Part shown: positions 41,602 to 50,478 of the stretch, piece after piece
How positions within the stretch are numbered: position 1 is the stretch's first letter
Layout of the letters: every line of letters begins with the position of its first letter
Assembly: GCA_017640665.1 (NCBI GenBank)
Contig: JAEPQE010000002.1
Coordinates: 186,001-250,000, forward strand
Direction: 5' to 3'
DNA length: 64,000 bases
Source of the DNA: Balneolaceae bacterium
GTDB taxonomy: Bacteria > Bacteroidota > Rhodothermia > Balneolales > Balneolaceae
The notes under the pieces: model-generated
Told to the model about the DNA's origin: nothing
Seen by the model: the letters and a program-made list of their open reading frames with translations, nothing else
The model's database searches: none
Translations under genes and position numbers: made by a program

Positions 41602-43921
41602 TTTTTGGAAGGGTAAAGAAAAAAGTCACTCCTTTTTCTGTATTATTTTTGAACCAAATTTTCTGTCCATTATTCTCAATAATTTTTTTCACAATAGATA
41701 AGCCAATACCGGTAGAATCTTCATTTTTGTTATTGGCTTTTGCAAACAGATCAAACACATTCTCTCCAATTTCTTCAGAAATACCCTGCCCATTGTCTGA
41801 AATGCTGAAATGCCATTTTCCTTTTTCCGGGTGACAATTAATTTCTATCAATCCCGACTCGCTATCCATAAATCTAATCGCATTTGAAATCAGGTTTTGG
41901 AAAACCTGAGTTAATTGAATCCTGTTAAATAGAACAGTAGGTAACTTTTCCTGAGTCTTTATACTAATGTGTTCCGGAACATCCAGATTATTAATGCAGG
42001 TTTGTACCAATTCATTACAGTCTATTTTTTCATCCAGTTCCTGTTGACCAGAGGTAGTTGAGTAGGTGAGAATACCTTCAATCAGTTCATCCATTTTCTC
42101 GACATTATCGATAATCAGATTAAGCGTCTTTTCGCCTTCTTCATCAAGTTTATCACCATAATCTTCAATCACCCATTCACTTAACGAACTTATGGCTCGG
42201 AGTGGAGCTTTTAAATCATGAGAAACAACATGAGCGAATTCCTGAAGCTGATCGTTAACAACTTTAAGTTCGTTCAAGAGCCTTTCTCTCTTTTCTTCCT
42301 CCTTTTTCTTTTCTGTGATATCTCTTGCTATCGTTTGAATCGCTTTCTTGTTGTTATAGATAACAGGACTGGAGGTCACCTCAATTATTTTACGATTGTT
42401 TTTAAATGTAATAATCTCAAATTCAATGGATGGAACCTTCTTACCCTCTTGTAGTAATCTTAACCGATTCTCAAATTCAGGTTTCAATTCTCGGGTAGAC
42501 AAATCTATCAGATCTTTCCCTAGTATTTGATCTAATGTCTCAGCTTCATATAATTCTAATCCAGCAGGATTGAGATAAACGATTCTTCCCTTTTCTGTAA
42601 TCTGGATAGCTTCGGGCTGATTATCTACCAACTTATGCCAACGTTCTTCACTATTTCGTAGTAATCTTTCAGCTTCTTCTTTTTGTTTATTTACAATTGC
42701 ATTACTAAGCTGAGTTGAAACCATATTAGCAATAGTTGTTAAAGTCTCTAGGTGTTCCTGGGTATAAAAATTCTTTTCCGGATGTTCGGAATCAATCACC
42801 CCTATTACTTTATTGCCTTCAATAATTGGAACGCATAATTCGGAATATCTCACATTATCATCTACAATATATTCCGGATCATTAGAAGTATCATCTACTA
42901 TTACAGGAGCTCCGATTTTAGCAACACGGCCTACAACCCCTTTTCCTATTGGAATGGAAATAGGATCCAATATTTCGTCCTCCTCTGCTTTTTTGGGTCC
43001 ATAAGCAGCAAGCTGATGCAATAATTGGGTTTCTTCATCCAGGATATACACTATACAATCCTCAAAACCGAGTTTTTCAATGGTATTCTTAGCAATTTCC
43101 CATGCAACTTCTTCAAGAGTAGTTTTACCTAAAAGGTTAATTGCTAAATCATTAACGGCTTTTAGTAACCGCTCCGATTTTTTTTTCTCCGTGATATCTC
43201 TCACAAACGAACTGAAGAAATAGACTCCATCAATTTTATTTGGGATGATGGTTAATTCGACAGGAAATTCAATCCCGGTAGCATTAATGGCGGTAATTTC
43301 AATACGTTGGTTTAATACCGGACCTTCTCCTGTATTTAAAAAGTGCTTCATCCCTCGTTCATGAGCTTCCCGGTATTTTTGTGGGATGATGGTTTCGGAA
43401 AGACGTTTGCCTAATGCCCGTTGCTTACTCCATCCAAAAGTAATCTCTGCTTGTTTATTCCATTCTGTTATGATCCCTTTTTCATTAATTACTATAACTG
43501 CGTCTAGCGCAGAATCAATAACAGACTGAAGTTTGGTTTCGCTTTCTGATAATAGATGTTCTACAGAGCGTAATTTAGTAACTGGTCTTGCTACTCCAAA
43601 AAAGCCTTTCGGATTGCCCCCTTCATCTTTATATAAATTCGTAGTCTGGCCTACCCATACTTCATTACCAGAGCTCGTTTTAATAGGAAATTCAAAATAA
43701 TCTGATAACCTCTGGTTACTAAGAACTTCTTTAAAGTGATTGCGTGTGTCTTTTTGTTTGCTTTCACTTACAAAATCAGTGAAATGTCTTCCTATGATCT
43801 GATCAGATTCTAATCCCAATAAGCGCTCCATAAAGTGATTTACAAACGTAAATTCACCTTTAAGAGAACAAAAGAACATGATGTCTCCGGAGATATTTGC
43901 TATGTGCTCAAAAGATTTCAA
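41561..43921 (-). CDS. cytosolic PAS-PAS-GAF-PAS sensor histidine kinase
   Basis: 786 residues from TTG 43921; no in-frame ATG lies between an upstream stop and this start. Domains: PAS (about 1-115), PAS (125-245), GAF (255-410), PAS (420-540), coiled coil, HisKA with phosphoacceptor His in VVSHDLKAPLRAI (about 570), and ATPase with N box FQNLISNAIRF, G1 DNGQGI and TGIGLSIVKKII. No membrane helix, so it reads internal cues such as redox, light or small ligands. No attached receiver: that function is in the next gene. Confidence 0.94.
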   Translation of the reverse strand: MKSFEHIANISGDIMFFCSLKGEFTFVNHFMERLLGLESDQIIGRHFTDFVSESKQKDTRNHFKEVLSNQRLSDYFEFPIKTSSGNEVWVGQTTNLYKDEGGNPKGFFGVARPVTKLRSVEHLLSESETKLQSVIDSALDAVIVINEKGIITEWNKQAEITFGWSKQRALGKRLSETIIPQKYREAHERGMKHFLNTGEGPVLNQRIEITAINATGIEFPVELTIIPNKIDGVYFFSSFVRDITEKKKSERLLKAVNDLAINLLGKTTLEEVAWEIAKNTIEKLGFEDCIVYILDEETQLLHQLAAYGPKKAEEDEILDPISIPIGKGVVGRVAKIGAPVIVDDTSNDPEYIVDDNVRYSELCVPIIEGNKVIGVIDSEHPEKNFYTQEHLETLTTIANMVSTQLSNAIVNKQKEEAERLLRNSEERWHKLVDNQPEAIQITEKGRIVYLNPAGLELYEAETLDQILGKDLIDLSTRELKPEFENRLRLLQEGKKVPSIEFEIITFKNNRKIIEVTSSPVIYNNKKAIQTIARDITEKKKEEEKRERLLNELKVVNDQLQEFAHVVSHDLKAPLRAISSLSEWVIEDYGDKLDEEGEKTLNLIIDNVEKMDELIEGILTYSTTSGQQELDEKIDCNELVQTCINNLDVPEHISIKTQEKLPTVLFNRIQLTQVFQNLISNAIRFMDSESGLIEINCHPEKGKWHFSISDNGQGISEEIGENVFDLFAKANNKNEDSTGIGLSIVKKIIENNGQKIWFKNNTEKGVTFFFTLPKNETYEKSEISFTS

Positions 43922-43934
43922 ACTGAATAATGAT

Positions 43935-43961
43935 AAGTAAAAAGTACTATCACTTTTACTT
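43935..43961. promoter_or_regulatory. inverted repeat upstream of the relay operon
   Basis: AAGTAAAAAGT (43935-43945) and ACTTTTACTT (43952-43961) around ACTATC, 14 bp before the kinase start. One bulged A. It could be an operator or a leader hairpin; it carries no TTCATCGA half-site. Confidence 0.4.
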
Positions 43962-44030
43962 AGTTATCTATAAAGATTTTTAAAGCTTCATAATTCGCAT
44001 GAAGATCACTATCTCCTTATCTTTACTGCC

Positions 44031-45365
44031 ATGAAAAAAGTGGCATTTGAAACCCTCGGCTGTAAGCTCAATTTCTCAGAGACTTCCTCTATGCGGAGAG
44101 ATTTTGAGAATGAAGGATTTGAACTCGGTGAGTTCAATGAAGAGGCAGATGTGTATGTGATTAATACCTGTTCGGTCACGATGGATGCGAATAGTGCTTG
44201 CCGAAAGACTGTACGTCAGGCGCTTCGCCGAAATCCGGATGCTTTTGTTGCAGTGGTTGGATGTTATGCTCAGTTAGAACCGGAAGAAATCGCTCAGATT
44301 GATGGTGTGGATGTGGTTCTGGGTGCAAAAGATAAATTTAAGCTGCTGGATCTGTTTGATGAATTTGTAAAGCAGGAAAAAACCATCATTCACACTTCAG
44401 ATGTAAATGAAGCCGTCGATTTTCACCATGCTTTTTCCTCAGATGACCGTACACGCGCGTTTCTGAAAGTGCAGGATGGATGTAATTATAAATGCTCCTT
44501 CTGTACCATTCCCCTTGCTCGTGGTGAAAGTAGAAGTCCAAAGATTTCTACGGTGGTTAGAAATGCTGAACTACTGGTTGAAGAAGGATTCAAAGAAGTA
44601 ATTATTACCGGGGTTAATTCCGGCGACTTCGGTTATGGAACCGATGAAGATTTTTATCAGCTTCTGCAGGCCCTTGAACATGTAGACGGACTCGAGCGAC
44701 TAAGGGTCTCCTCTATCGAACCGAATCTATTACATGAAGATATTATTCGCTTTGCTGCAACTTCAACCAAGCTACAACCACATTTTCATATTCCGCTTCA
44801 AAGTGGTTCTGATGAAATGCTAAAGATTATGAAGCGCCGCTACCGATCTGATTTATATCGTGGTCGCGTTGAGTTGATCAGAGAATTAATGCCCGATGCC
44901 TGTATCGGTGTGGATGTGATTACCGGTCACCCAGGAGAAACGGAAGAGTTATTTCAGAAATCCTTTGATTTTATTGATTCAATGAATATTTCTTATCTGC
45001 ATGTGTTTACCTATTCCGAGCGACCGAACACGCATGCACTCACATTGAAACCTGTAATTCACAAGCAGGAACGTAAGAAGCGAACGTATAAGCTTCGCAG
45101 ACTTTCAAAAAAGAAACGTTTTGCTTTTGACCAGCAATTTGTTGGTCAAACAAGACCCGCTTTGTTTGAAGAAGAAAACAAAGAAGGACTTATGTTTGGC
45201 TGGACGGATAACTATGTCCGGATTGCAATTCCTTTCAATCACCGACTAACGAATACTATTCAACAGATTGAGATTGGTGAATATTCGCAGGATGGTTTTC
45301 ATCATGGGAAATTAGATGGTGAAATAGTAGAACAGGAACGGGCTATTGAAGAGCTATTGATTTAA
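44031..45365 (+). CDS. mtaB: tRNA t6A37 methylthiotransferase
   Basis: 444 residues. The N-terminal UPF0004 domain has three cysteines (LGCKLN, NTCSV and VGCYAQ); the radical-SAM cluster motif is CNYKCSFCTIP (about 150); a TRAM-like end follows. It adds methylthio to t6A at position 37 of tRNAs. The sequence pattern (SGSDEMLKIMKRRY, GVDVITGHPGET) fits MtaB rather than MiaB or RimO. Single gene. Confidence 0.94.
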   Translation: MKKVAFETLGCKLNFSETSSMRRDFENEGFELGEFNEEADVYVINTCSVTMDANSACRKTVRQALRRNPDAFVAVVGCYAQLEPEEIAQIDGVDVVLGAKDKFKLLDLFDEFVKQEKTIIHTSDVNEAVDFHHAFSSDDRTRAFLKVQDGCNYKCSFCTIPLARGESRSPKISTVVRNAELLVEEGFKEVIITGVNSGDFGYGTDEDFYQLLQALEHVDGLERLRVSSIEPNLLHEDIIRFAATSTKLQPHFHIPLQSGSDEMLKIMKRRYRSDLYRGRVELIRELMPDACIGVDVITGHPGETEELFQKSFDFIDSMNISYLHVFTYSERPNTHALTLKPVIHKQERKKRTYKLRRLSKKKRFAFDQQFVGQTRPALFEEENKEGLMFGWTDNYVRIAIPFNHRLTNTIQQIEIGEYSQDGFHHGKLDGEIVEQERAIEELLI

Positions 45366-45370
45366 CGACT

Positions 45371-45454
45371 GTCATTTCGAATCCCTTGCGGATAAGAAAT
45401 CTAAAAATTTCGCTAAAAATAAATTGCTAGATTTCTCCCTTTGGTCGAAATGAC
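45371..45454. repeat. GTCATTTCGA palindrome, variant family member
   Basis: Arms GTCATTTCGAATCCC..AAGAAATCT and AGATTTCTCCC..GGTCGAAATGAC around an AT-rich loop, between mtaB and the UDG gene. Same design as the GTCATCCTGAG palindromes but with a different end sequence. Confidence 0.7.
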
Positions 45455-45465
45455 AACAATAAAAA

Positions 45466-46278
45466 ATGATGTCTGAAACTAATCCACAAAATTTAATCGA
45501 AAGAGCCCAAAAATTGCTGAAACAGCAAAGTGATTTATTTGGCCCTTTCAATGTGGATATTGTGTCAACTACTCCTGATTCAGAAAAATCACCAGCTTCT
45601 GTTAATGTTCAGGTTAACCCGATGAGTAATAAACCTGAAGTCAATGAAGACCCTGAAATTTATCAACCTGATGAAGAAGCAAAACCTAAGAGTAAACTTG
45701 AACTGATTTCCCAAAGTTCTACTCTGGAAGAGCTAAGAGCACTCTGTGAACAAGCAGAGGAACTCAGAACCGATCTTGAAAATACGAATCTGGTATTTGG
45801 AGTTGGTAACCCGAGTGCGGACCTCATGATCATTGGCGAAGCTCCCGGAATGAATGAAGATGTACAGGGAGAACCCTTTGTTGGCCAGGCCGGCCAATTG
45901 CTCGATAAGATTATGAAAGCCATAGACTTCGACCGATCAGATATCTATATCGCTAATATTTTAAAGCACCGTCCGCCGAATAATAGAGATCCAAAACCGG
46001 AAGAACGTGAACGAAGCCTCCCATACCTTCTTCGTCAAATTGAATTGGTTAATCCTAAACTTATACTATGCGTTGGAAGAGTTTCTGCTACCACTCTACT
46101 GGGCAAAGATGATTCTTTAAAAAACTTACGTAAGAAATTTCATCCGTTTCTCGAGCGCGAATTAATGGCTACCTATCACCCTGCGGCTCTTCTTCGAAAC
46201 GAAAAGTGGAAACGTCCAACCTGGGAAGATGTTCAAATGCTTCGCGACCGTTATAACGCGCTTGGTGGTAAGCCTTAG
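45466..46278 (+). CDS. family-4-type uracil-DNA glycosylase lacking most Fe-S ligands
   Basis: 270 residues. About 85 N-terminal residues are low-complexity and unassigned. The catalytic domain has [24 protein letters not shown] and TYHPAALLR, the two family-4 motifs. Of the four cysteines that normally hold the 4Fe-4S cluster, only one (LRALCEQA) is present: CxxC is CEQA, the usual KCRPP is KHRPP, and the fourth is replaced near ERSLPYL. It should still remove uracil from DNA, but probably without the cluster. (The long motif above is split here: GEAPGMNED, then [12 protein letters not shown].). Confidence 0.88.
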   Translation: MMSETNPQNLIERAQKLLKQQSDLFGPFNVDIVSTTPDSEKSPASVNVQVNPMSNKPEVNEDPEIYQPDEEAKPKSKLELISQSSTLEELRALCEQAEELRTDLENTNLVFGVGNPSADLMIIGEAPGMNEDVQGEPFVGQAGQLLDKIMKAIDFDRSDIYIANILKHRPPNNRDPKPEERERSLPYLLRQIELVNPKLILCVGRVSATTLLGKDDSLKNLRKKFHPFLERELMATYHPAALLRNEKWKRPTWEDVQMLRDRYNALGGKP

Positions 46279-46280
46279 GA

Positions 46281-46300
46281 TGTGGATAACTTGTGGACAA
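46281..46300. promoter_or_regulatory. two DnaA-box-like sequences upstream of dnaB
   Basis: TGTGGATAA (46281-46289) is the exact complement of the DnaA box TTATCCACA. TGTGGACAA (46292-46300) matches 8 of 9 in the same orientation, 11 bp on. They start 3 bp after the UDG stop. Confidence 0.6.
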
Positions 46301-46412
46301 TATTTCAAAAATTGTGGGTTCTCAACATTTCCTTGTTAATAAGTTTTGCGACAATTGAACGAATAATATGTTAGTTTTTGGCAAATCTATCTGTCTCTTT
46401 TTATAAATTTAT

Positions 46413-47951
46413 ATGTCTCCAAAAGACTCTTCAAACATAAAAAAACTAGCTTATTCTGATCAGGAAAGAATTCTTCAACAAGAAGGTAGAATTCCACCTC
46501 AAGCAGTTGAAGTTGAAGAATCTATCTTAGGTGCTATGCTTATTGAAAATGCCGCAGCTAATATTGCACTTCAAATGCTTAAGGTCGATGACTTTTATCA
46601 TAAAGCAAATCGCATAATTTTTGAAACACTATCGAATCTTTATGAGAGAGATAATCCTTTAGATTTACTTACTGTTGAGCATGAGCTAAGAGGACAAGGT
46701 CTTTTAGATCAGGTTGGAGGTACTTCATATCTTTCCGACTTAACAAGAAAAGTTAGCAGTTCAGCAAATATTGAGTACCACTCTCAAATTGTAGTAGAAC
46801 AAGCAATTAAAAGAAGCCTAATTCTTAGATGTAATGGGATTATAAAGGAATCCTATGATTCTAGTTCTGATGCTTATGATGTATTAAATGAAGCCGAGCA
46901 TTTGATATTTGAACTGGCAAATCAGAAAACTAAAAACAGTTCCATTCCTGTTTCTGAGATATTAAAGGATACCCTTGCCTATCTGGAAGATATGCGAGGA
47001 AAAAAATATGGCTTAACAGGTGTCCCATCTGGACTTGCCGTTGATCAAATGACTGCAGGCTGGCAAAATGGCGACCTAGTCATTATTGCTGCAAGGCCTT
47101 CTATGGGTAAAACTGCTTTTGTTTTAACCGCTGCCCGGAATGCCGCAATGCATCCTGATGAAAATCTTCGAACTCCGGTTGCTATATTTTCACTGGAAAT
47201 GTCAAATCAGTCGTTGGTGCAAAGACTTCTTACCATGGAAGCCCGGGTTCGTGCTGATGAAGCCCGAAAAGGAACTTTGAATGATGATAGTTTTAAGGAA
47301 TTAATAGAGGCAGCAGGTCGACTTTTTACCGCAGATCTATTTATTGATGATACGCCTGCGATTACGTTGATGGAACTCAGAACAAAGTGTCGAAGGTTAA
47401 AAAGCGATCATAACATTGGATTAATAGTAGTCGATTATCTTCAACTGATGCAGGGTTCTTCTAAAGATTCCGGAAATCGCGAGCAGGAAATTGCCTCGAT
47501 CTCCCGTGGCCTGAAATCACTTGCAAAAGAACTCGATGTTCCTGTGATTGCTTTATCTCAGTTGAGTCGTGCTGTGGAGCAGCGTGGCGGAGATAAACGT
47601 CCACAGTTGAGTGATCTGCGCGAATCCGGTTCCATTGAGCAAGATGCGGATATTGTGATGTTCCTTTACCGACCTGAATACTATGGAATCACCACAACTG
47701 CCGAAGGTCAGTCTACGGCCGGACTTGCCGAAGTAATTATCGGGAAGCAACGTAATGGCCCGGTTGGAAGTAAAATGCATTACTTCGTTAAAGATTACGC
47801 ACGTTTTGAAAATCTGACTTCTGCTGAAGGAGCGAATCCTCAGCTTGGAGGTGCTTCCAATGATTTGGTTGAAGCGAACTTCACTCCGCAGCAAGACTCA
47901 CCGACCATGCCTCATAATCCAGCTCCTGATGACGAAGACGCTCCGTTTTAG
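46413..47951 (+). CDS. dnaB: replicative DNA helicase DnaB
   Basis: 512 residues. N-terminal DnaB domain (IPPQAVEVEESILGAMLIE), RecA-like motor with Walker A ARPSMGKTAF (about 225), Walker B IGLIVVDYLQLMQG, and the DnaB signature SQLSRAVEQRGGDKRPQLSD with arginine finger region. No intein. It unwinds DNA at the fork. The 3' end overlaps the next peptidase gene by 23 bp. Confidence 0.97.
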   Translation: MSPKDSSNIKKLAYSDQERILQQEGRIPPQAVEVEESILGAMLIENAAANIALQMLKVDDFYHKANRIIFETLSNLYERDNPLDLLTVEHELRGQGLLDQVGGTSYLSDLTRKVSSSANIEYHSQIVVEQAIKRSLILRCNGIIKESYDSSSDAYDVLNEAEHLIFELANQKTKNSSIPVSEILKDTLAYLEDMRGKKYGLTGVPSGLAVDQMTAGWQNGDLVIIAARPSMGKTAFVLTAARNAAMHPDENLRTPVAIFSLEMSNQSLVQRLLTMEARVRADEARKGTLNDDSFKELIEAAGRLFTADLFIDDTPAITLMELRTKCRRLKSDHNIGLIVVDYLQLMQGSSKDSGNREQEIASISRGLKSLAKELDVPVIALSQLSRAVEQRGGDKRPQLSDLRESGSIEQDADIVMFLYRPEYYGITTTAEGQSTAGLAEVIIGKQRNGPVGSKMHYFVKDYARFENLTSAEGANPQLGGASNDLVEANFTPQQDSPTMPHNPAPDDEDAPF

Positions 47952-49215
47952 CCTGGTTTTGCTGTTTAGCTTTTTCTTCCTGATCGAAGTCAAAGCTCAG
48001 GTTCTCCCCTATGCCAAAGAAGTAGTTCAAAAATTAAGCTCTGAAGACTTCATAGGACGTGGATATGTAGAAAAGGGAGATAAAATCGCAGCCGAATTTA
48101 TACGGGATGAATATAAACGGCTGGGACTTCTCTCCTACACTAAAGACTACTTCCAGAAGTTCGATATCTCAGTAAATACCTTTCCAAAAGAGATTAAGCT
48201 GGAAATAAACGGACAAAAATTGAATGCCGGATATGATTATCTGGTTAGTCCCGAATCTCCATCAGTTAAAGGAACTTTTGATGTTGTTCCTCTTTCCATT
48301 GAGGAAATAATGAGCGACCAGCTACTTGGAGCGAAGCTTAGATCATCTGCCGGGAAATTCATTGTTACTGATAGCTATAACAAAGAAGATTTTGACAAAG
48401 AACAGCTGGAGCGTATTCAGGGAGTGATCGGTTTTCTGAAATATCATCCGAATAATCCGGCAGCAGGCACCATTGAGCTCACATCTGAAAAACTAACCTG
48501 GCACGGAGCTCAGCAACAATATCCAAAACCCTCTTTTACTGTATTCGCGGATAGTGTGGATATTCCGATCACTAAAATTAAAGTCGACCTTAAACCTAAG
48601 CTTGAAAAGAAATACGAAACCCAGAATGTAGTCGGATACATTGAAGGCGAGAACCAGGATTCACTAATCGTAATCATGGCTCATTATGATCATTTTGGCA
48701 AAATGGGCGGTGCCCTTTTCCCGGGAGCTAATGATAATGCCAGCGGTACCGCAATGCTGATGAGTTTGGCGAGACATTTCTCGGAAATCAAGCCTCCCTT
48801 CAATATGGCTTTTATTGCCTTTGGAGGAGAAGAAATCGGGTTATTGGGATCAAAATATTTTGTTGAAAATCCACTCTTTGATCTCTCCAGGGTGAAATTC
48901 TTACTTAATTTTGATCTCGCCGGGACCGGAGATGAGGGTATTCAAGTAGTGAATGGTTCGGTGTACAGAGACCAATTTGATCAGCTTTCTAAAATCAACG
49001 AAGAACAGGAATTATTACCTCAGGTTAAAATCCGCGGAGCAGCTTGCAACAGCGATCATTGTGCCTTTGATGAAGTCGGTGTACCAGGCTTCTATATTTA
49101 TACCTTAGGTGGAATAAGAGCCTACCACGATGTCTACGACCGCTACGAAACCCTCCCCTTTACTGAGTTCAAGGATTATTTTACATTGATGGTTGAATTC
49201 ATTTCTAACCTTTGA
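47929..49215 (+). CDS. secreted M28-family peptidase
   Basis: About 428 residues from ATG 47929, where a clean signal peptide begins (LRFSLVLLFSFFFLIEVKAQ). The longer frame upstream only reads through dnaB. A protease-associated insert (about 100-190) precedes the zinc domain: MAHYDHFGKMG, GANDNASGTAML, AFGGEEIGLLGS and a late SDHCAFDEVG. An aminopeptidase-type enzyme acting outside the cytoplasm. Overlaps dnaB by 23 bp, so it may be expressed with it. Confidence 0.92.
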   Translation: MTKTLRFSLVLLFSFFFLIEVKAQVLPYAKEVVQKLSSEDFIGRGYVEKGDKIAAEFIRDEYKRLGLLSYTKDYFQKFDISVNTFPKEIKLEINGQKLNAGYDYLVSPESPSVKGTFDVVPLSIEEIMSDQLLGAKLRSSAGKFIVTDSYNKEDFDKEQLERIQGVIGFLKYHPNNPAAGTIELTSEKLTWHGAQQQYPKPSFTVFADSVDIPITKIKVDLKPKLEKKYETQNVVGYIEGENQDSLIVIMAHYDHFGKMGGALFPGANDNASGTAMLMSLARHFSEIKPPFNMAFIAFGGEEIGLLGSKYFVENPLFDLSRVKFLLNFDLAGTGDEGIQVVNGSVYRDQFDQLSKINEEQELLPQVKIRGAACNSDHCAFDEVGVPGFYIYTLGGIRAYHDVYDRYETLPFTEFKDYFTLMVEFISNL

Positions 49216-49222
49216 TTATCCC

Positions 49223-49804
49223 ATGATACCAGAAGTAGACACCTTTATAGAAAAAGCCAGGCTCTGGAAAGATGAACTCATTGAGTCACGAAGAATTGTT
49301 CTAGAATGTGGGTTGACTGAAGAAGTAAAATGGTATCAGCCCTGCTACACGTTTAATGGAAATAATGTGGTTATCCTCAGCTGCTTTAAAAAGTATTATG
49401 CACTCAGCTTTTTTAAGGGTGCATTGCTGGACGATCCAACAGGAATTTTAGTTCAACCTACCGAAAACATGCAAGCCGGTCGACAAATTCGGTTTACCGA
49501 TGTATCTCAGATACTCGAACAGGAAGCGCAGATTAAAGCTATAATTAATAGTGCAATCGAAGTAGAGAAAAAAGGCCTTAAAGTTGATTTCAAGGATACT
49601 TCGGAATATAAAGTCCCTCAGGAATTACTGAACAAGTTCGAAGAAGATCCCAACTACAAAAAAGCTTTTTATGCCTTAACTCCCGGTCGACAACGCGGCT
49701 ATCTCCTCCATTTCTCAGGTGCAAAGCAATCCTCTACCCGAGCTGCAAGAATTGAACGCTGTGAGGATAAAATCTATGCCGGCAAAGGGTTTAATGAGAG
49801 GTAA
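49223..49804 (+). CDS. YdeI/DUF1801-family protein
   Basis: About 193 residues from ATG 49223 (7 bp after the peptidase stop). DUF1801-like fold at the start (VDTFIEKARLWKDELIESRR, GLTEEVKWYQPCYTF) and the YdeI C-terminal block (FYALTPGRQRGYLLHFSGAK, TRAARIERC). Members are linked to bacteriocin and antimicrobial-peptide tolerance, but the biochemistry is unknown. Soluble, no catalytic motif. Confidence 0.85.
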   Translation: MIPEVDTFIEKARLWKDELIESRRIVLECGLTEEVKWYQPCYTFNGNNVVILSCFKKYYALSFFKGALLDDPTGILVQPTENMQAGRQIRFTDVSQILEQEAQIKAIINSAIEVEKKGLKVDFKDTSEYKVPQELLNKFEEDPNYKKAFYALTPGRQRGYLLHFSGAKQSSTRAARIERCEDKIYAGKGFNER

Positions 49805-49846
49805 TTTTAAAACAAAAATTATTTCCAAACAGGTTAAATAATTCAC

Positions 49847-50473
49847 TTAGTTTTGTAGACTCATTGAGAAATCGATAGCAAAAGCAACCCAAAATAAAGC
49901 TATAACAGCTGACAATAAGATTCCCATAAGTAGCAAAGTTAATCGATTACTATATTTAGCCAATGTAATATTACTCCATACAGCATTAGTGTCATATAGA
50001 GAGTCGGTTCCATAACCACTGAGCCAAGATTTAAGTGAAATTCCACCTTGTTTTTTTTGGCGTTTAAAATCTTTCTTTGCCTGCATATCCATATCATCTT
50101 CAGTACCAATTACCTTTGTTATAGATCCACTTTTAAGCCCATTTTCTCCAGTAATTTCAATCTCAATCGTATACTTCCTTCTCTGACTATCAAAAATCGC
50201 TATTAAAATAAAACAGACAAAACTTGCAAAACCTGCCAAATAGGCAAAATTTAGATAATTCTCTTCTGTAATAAATAAATATGTAATCCCCATAAGTGCA
50301 ACACAAACAATTCTACCCGATGCTGTAACCAAAAAAGGAGGTGTTCTTTCTACCATCCAAGTCCATTTTTTGAATCTTCCGAATATCTTTACAACAAGTA
50401 CTCCAAATGTCGCTACTAAAAAACCTGCTATTGCAACTGTATTAGCAAGAAACCCATACTGTTGAATATCCAT
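49847..50473 (-). CDS. unknown membrane protein of an AT-rich gene pair
   Basis: 208 residues with four likely helices: about 8-30, 45-65, 72-92 and 180-203. The loop between helices 3 and 4 (95-178) is a cytosolic or periplasmic region with a Lys-rich part (KKDFKRQKKQGG). I recognise no family. The gene follows the next one by 5 bp on the same strand, so the two probably work together. AT-rich relative to neighbours. Confidence 0.7.
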   Translation of the reverse strand: MDIQQYGFLANTVAIAGFLVATFGVLVVKIFGRFKKWTWMVERTPPFLVTASGRIVCVALMGITYLFITEENYLNFAYLAGFASFVCFILIAIFDSQRRKYTIEIEITGENGLKSGSITKVIGTEDDMDMQAKKDFKRQKKQGGISLKSWLSGYGTDSLYDTNAVWSNITLAKYSNRLTLLLMGILLSAVIALFWVAFAIDFSMSLQN

Positions 50474-50478
50474 ATCTT

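Noticed and set aside
46279-46412. Replication origin upstream of dnaB
   Set aside because: Only two close DnaA boxes, no repeated AT-rich unwinding element and no dnaA or dnaN nearby.
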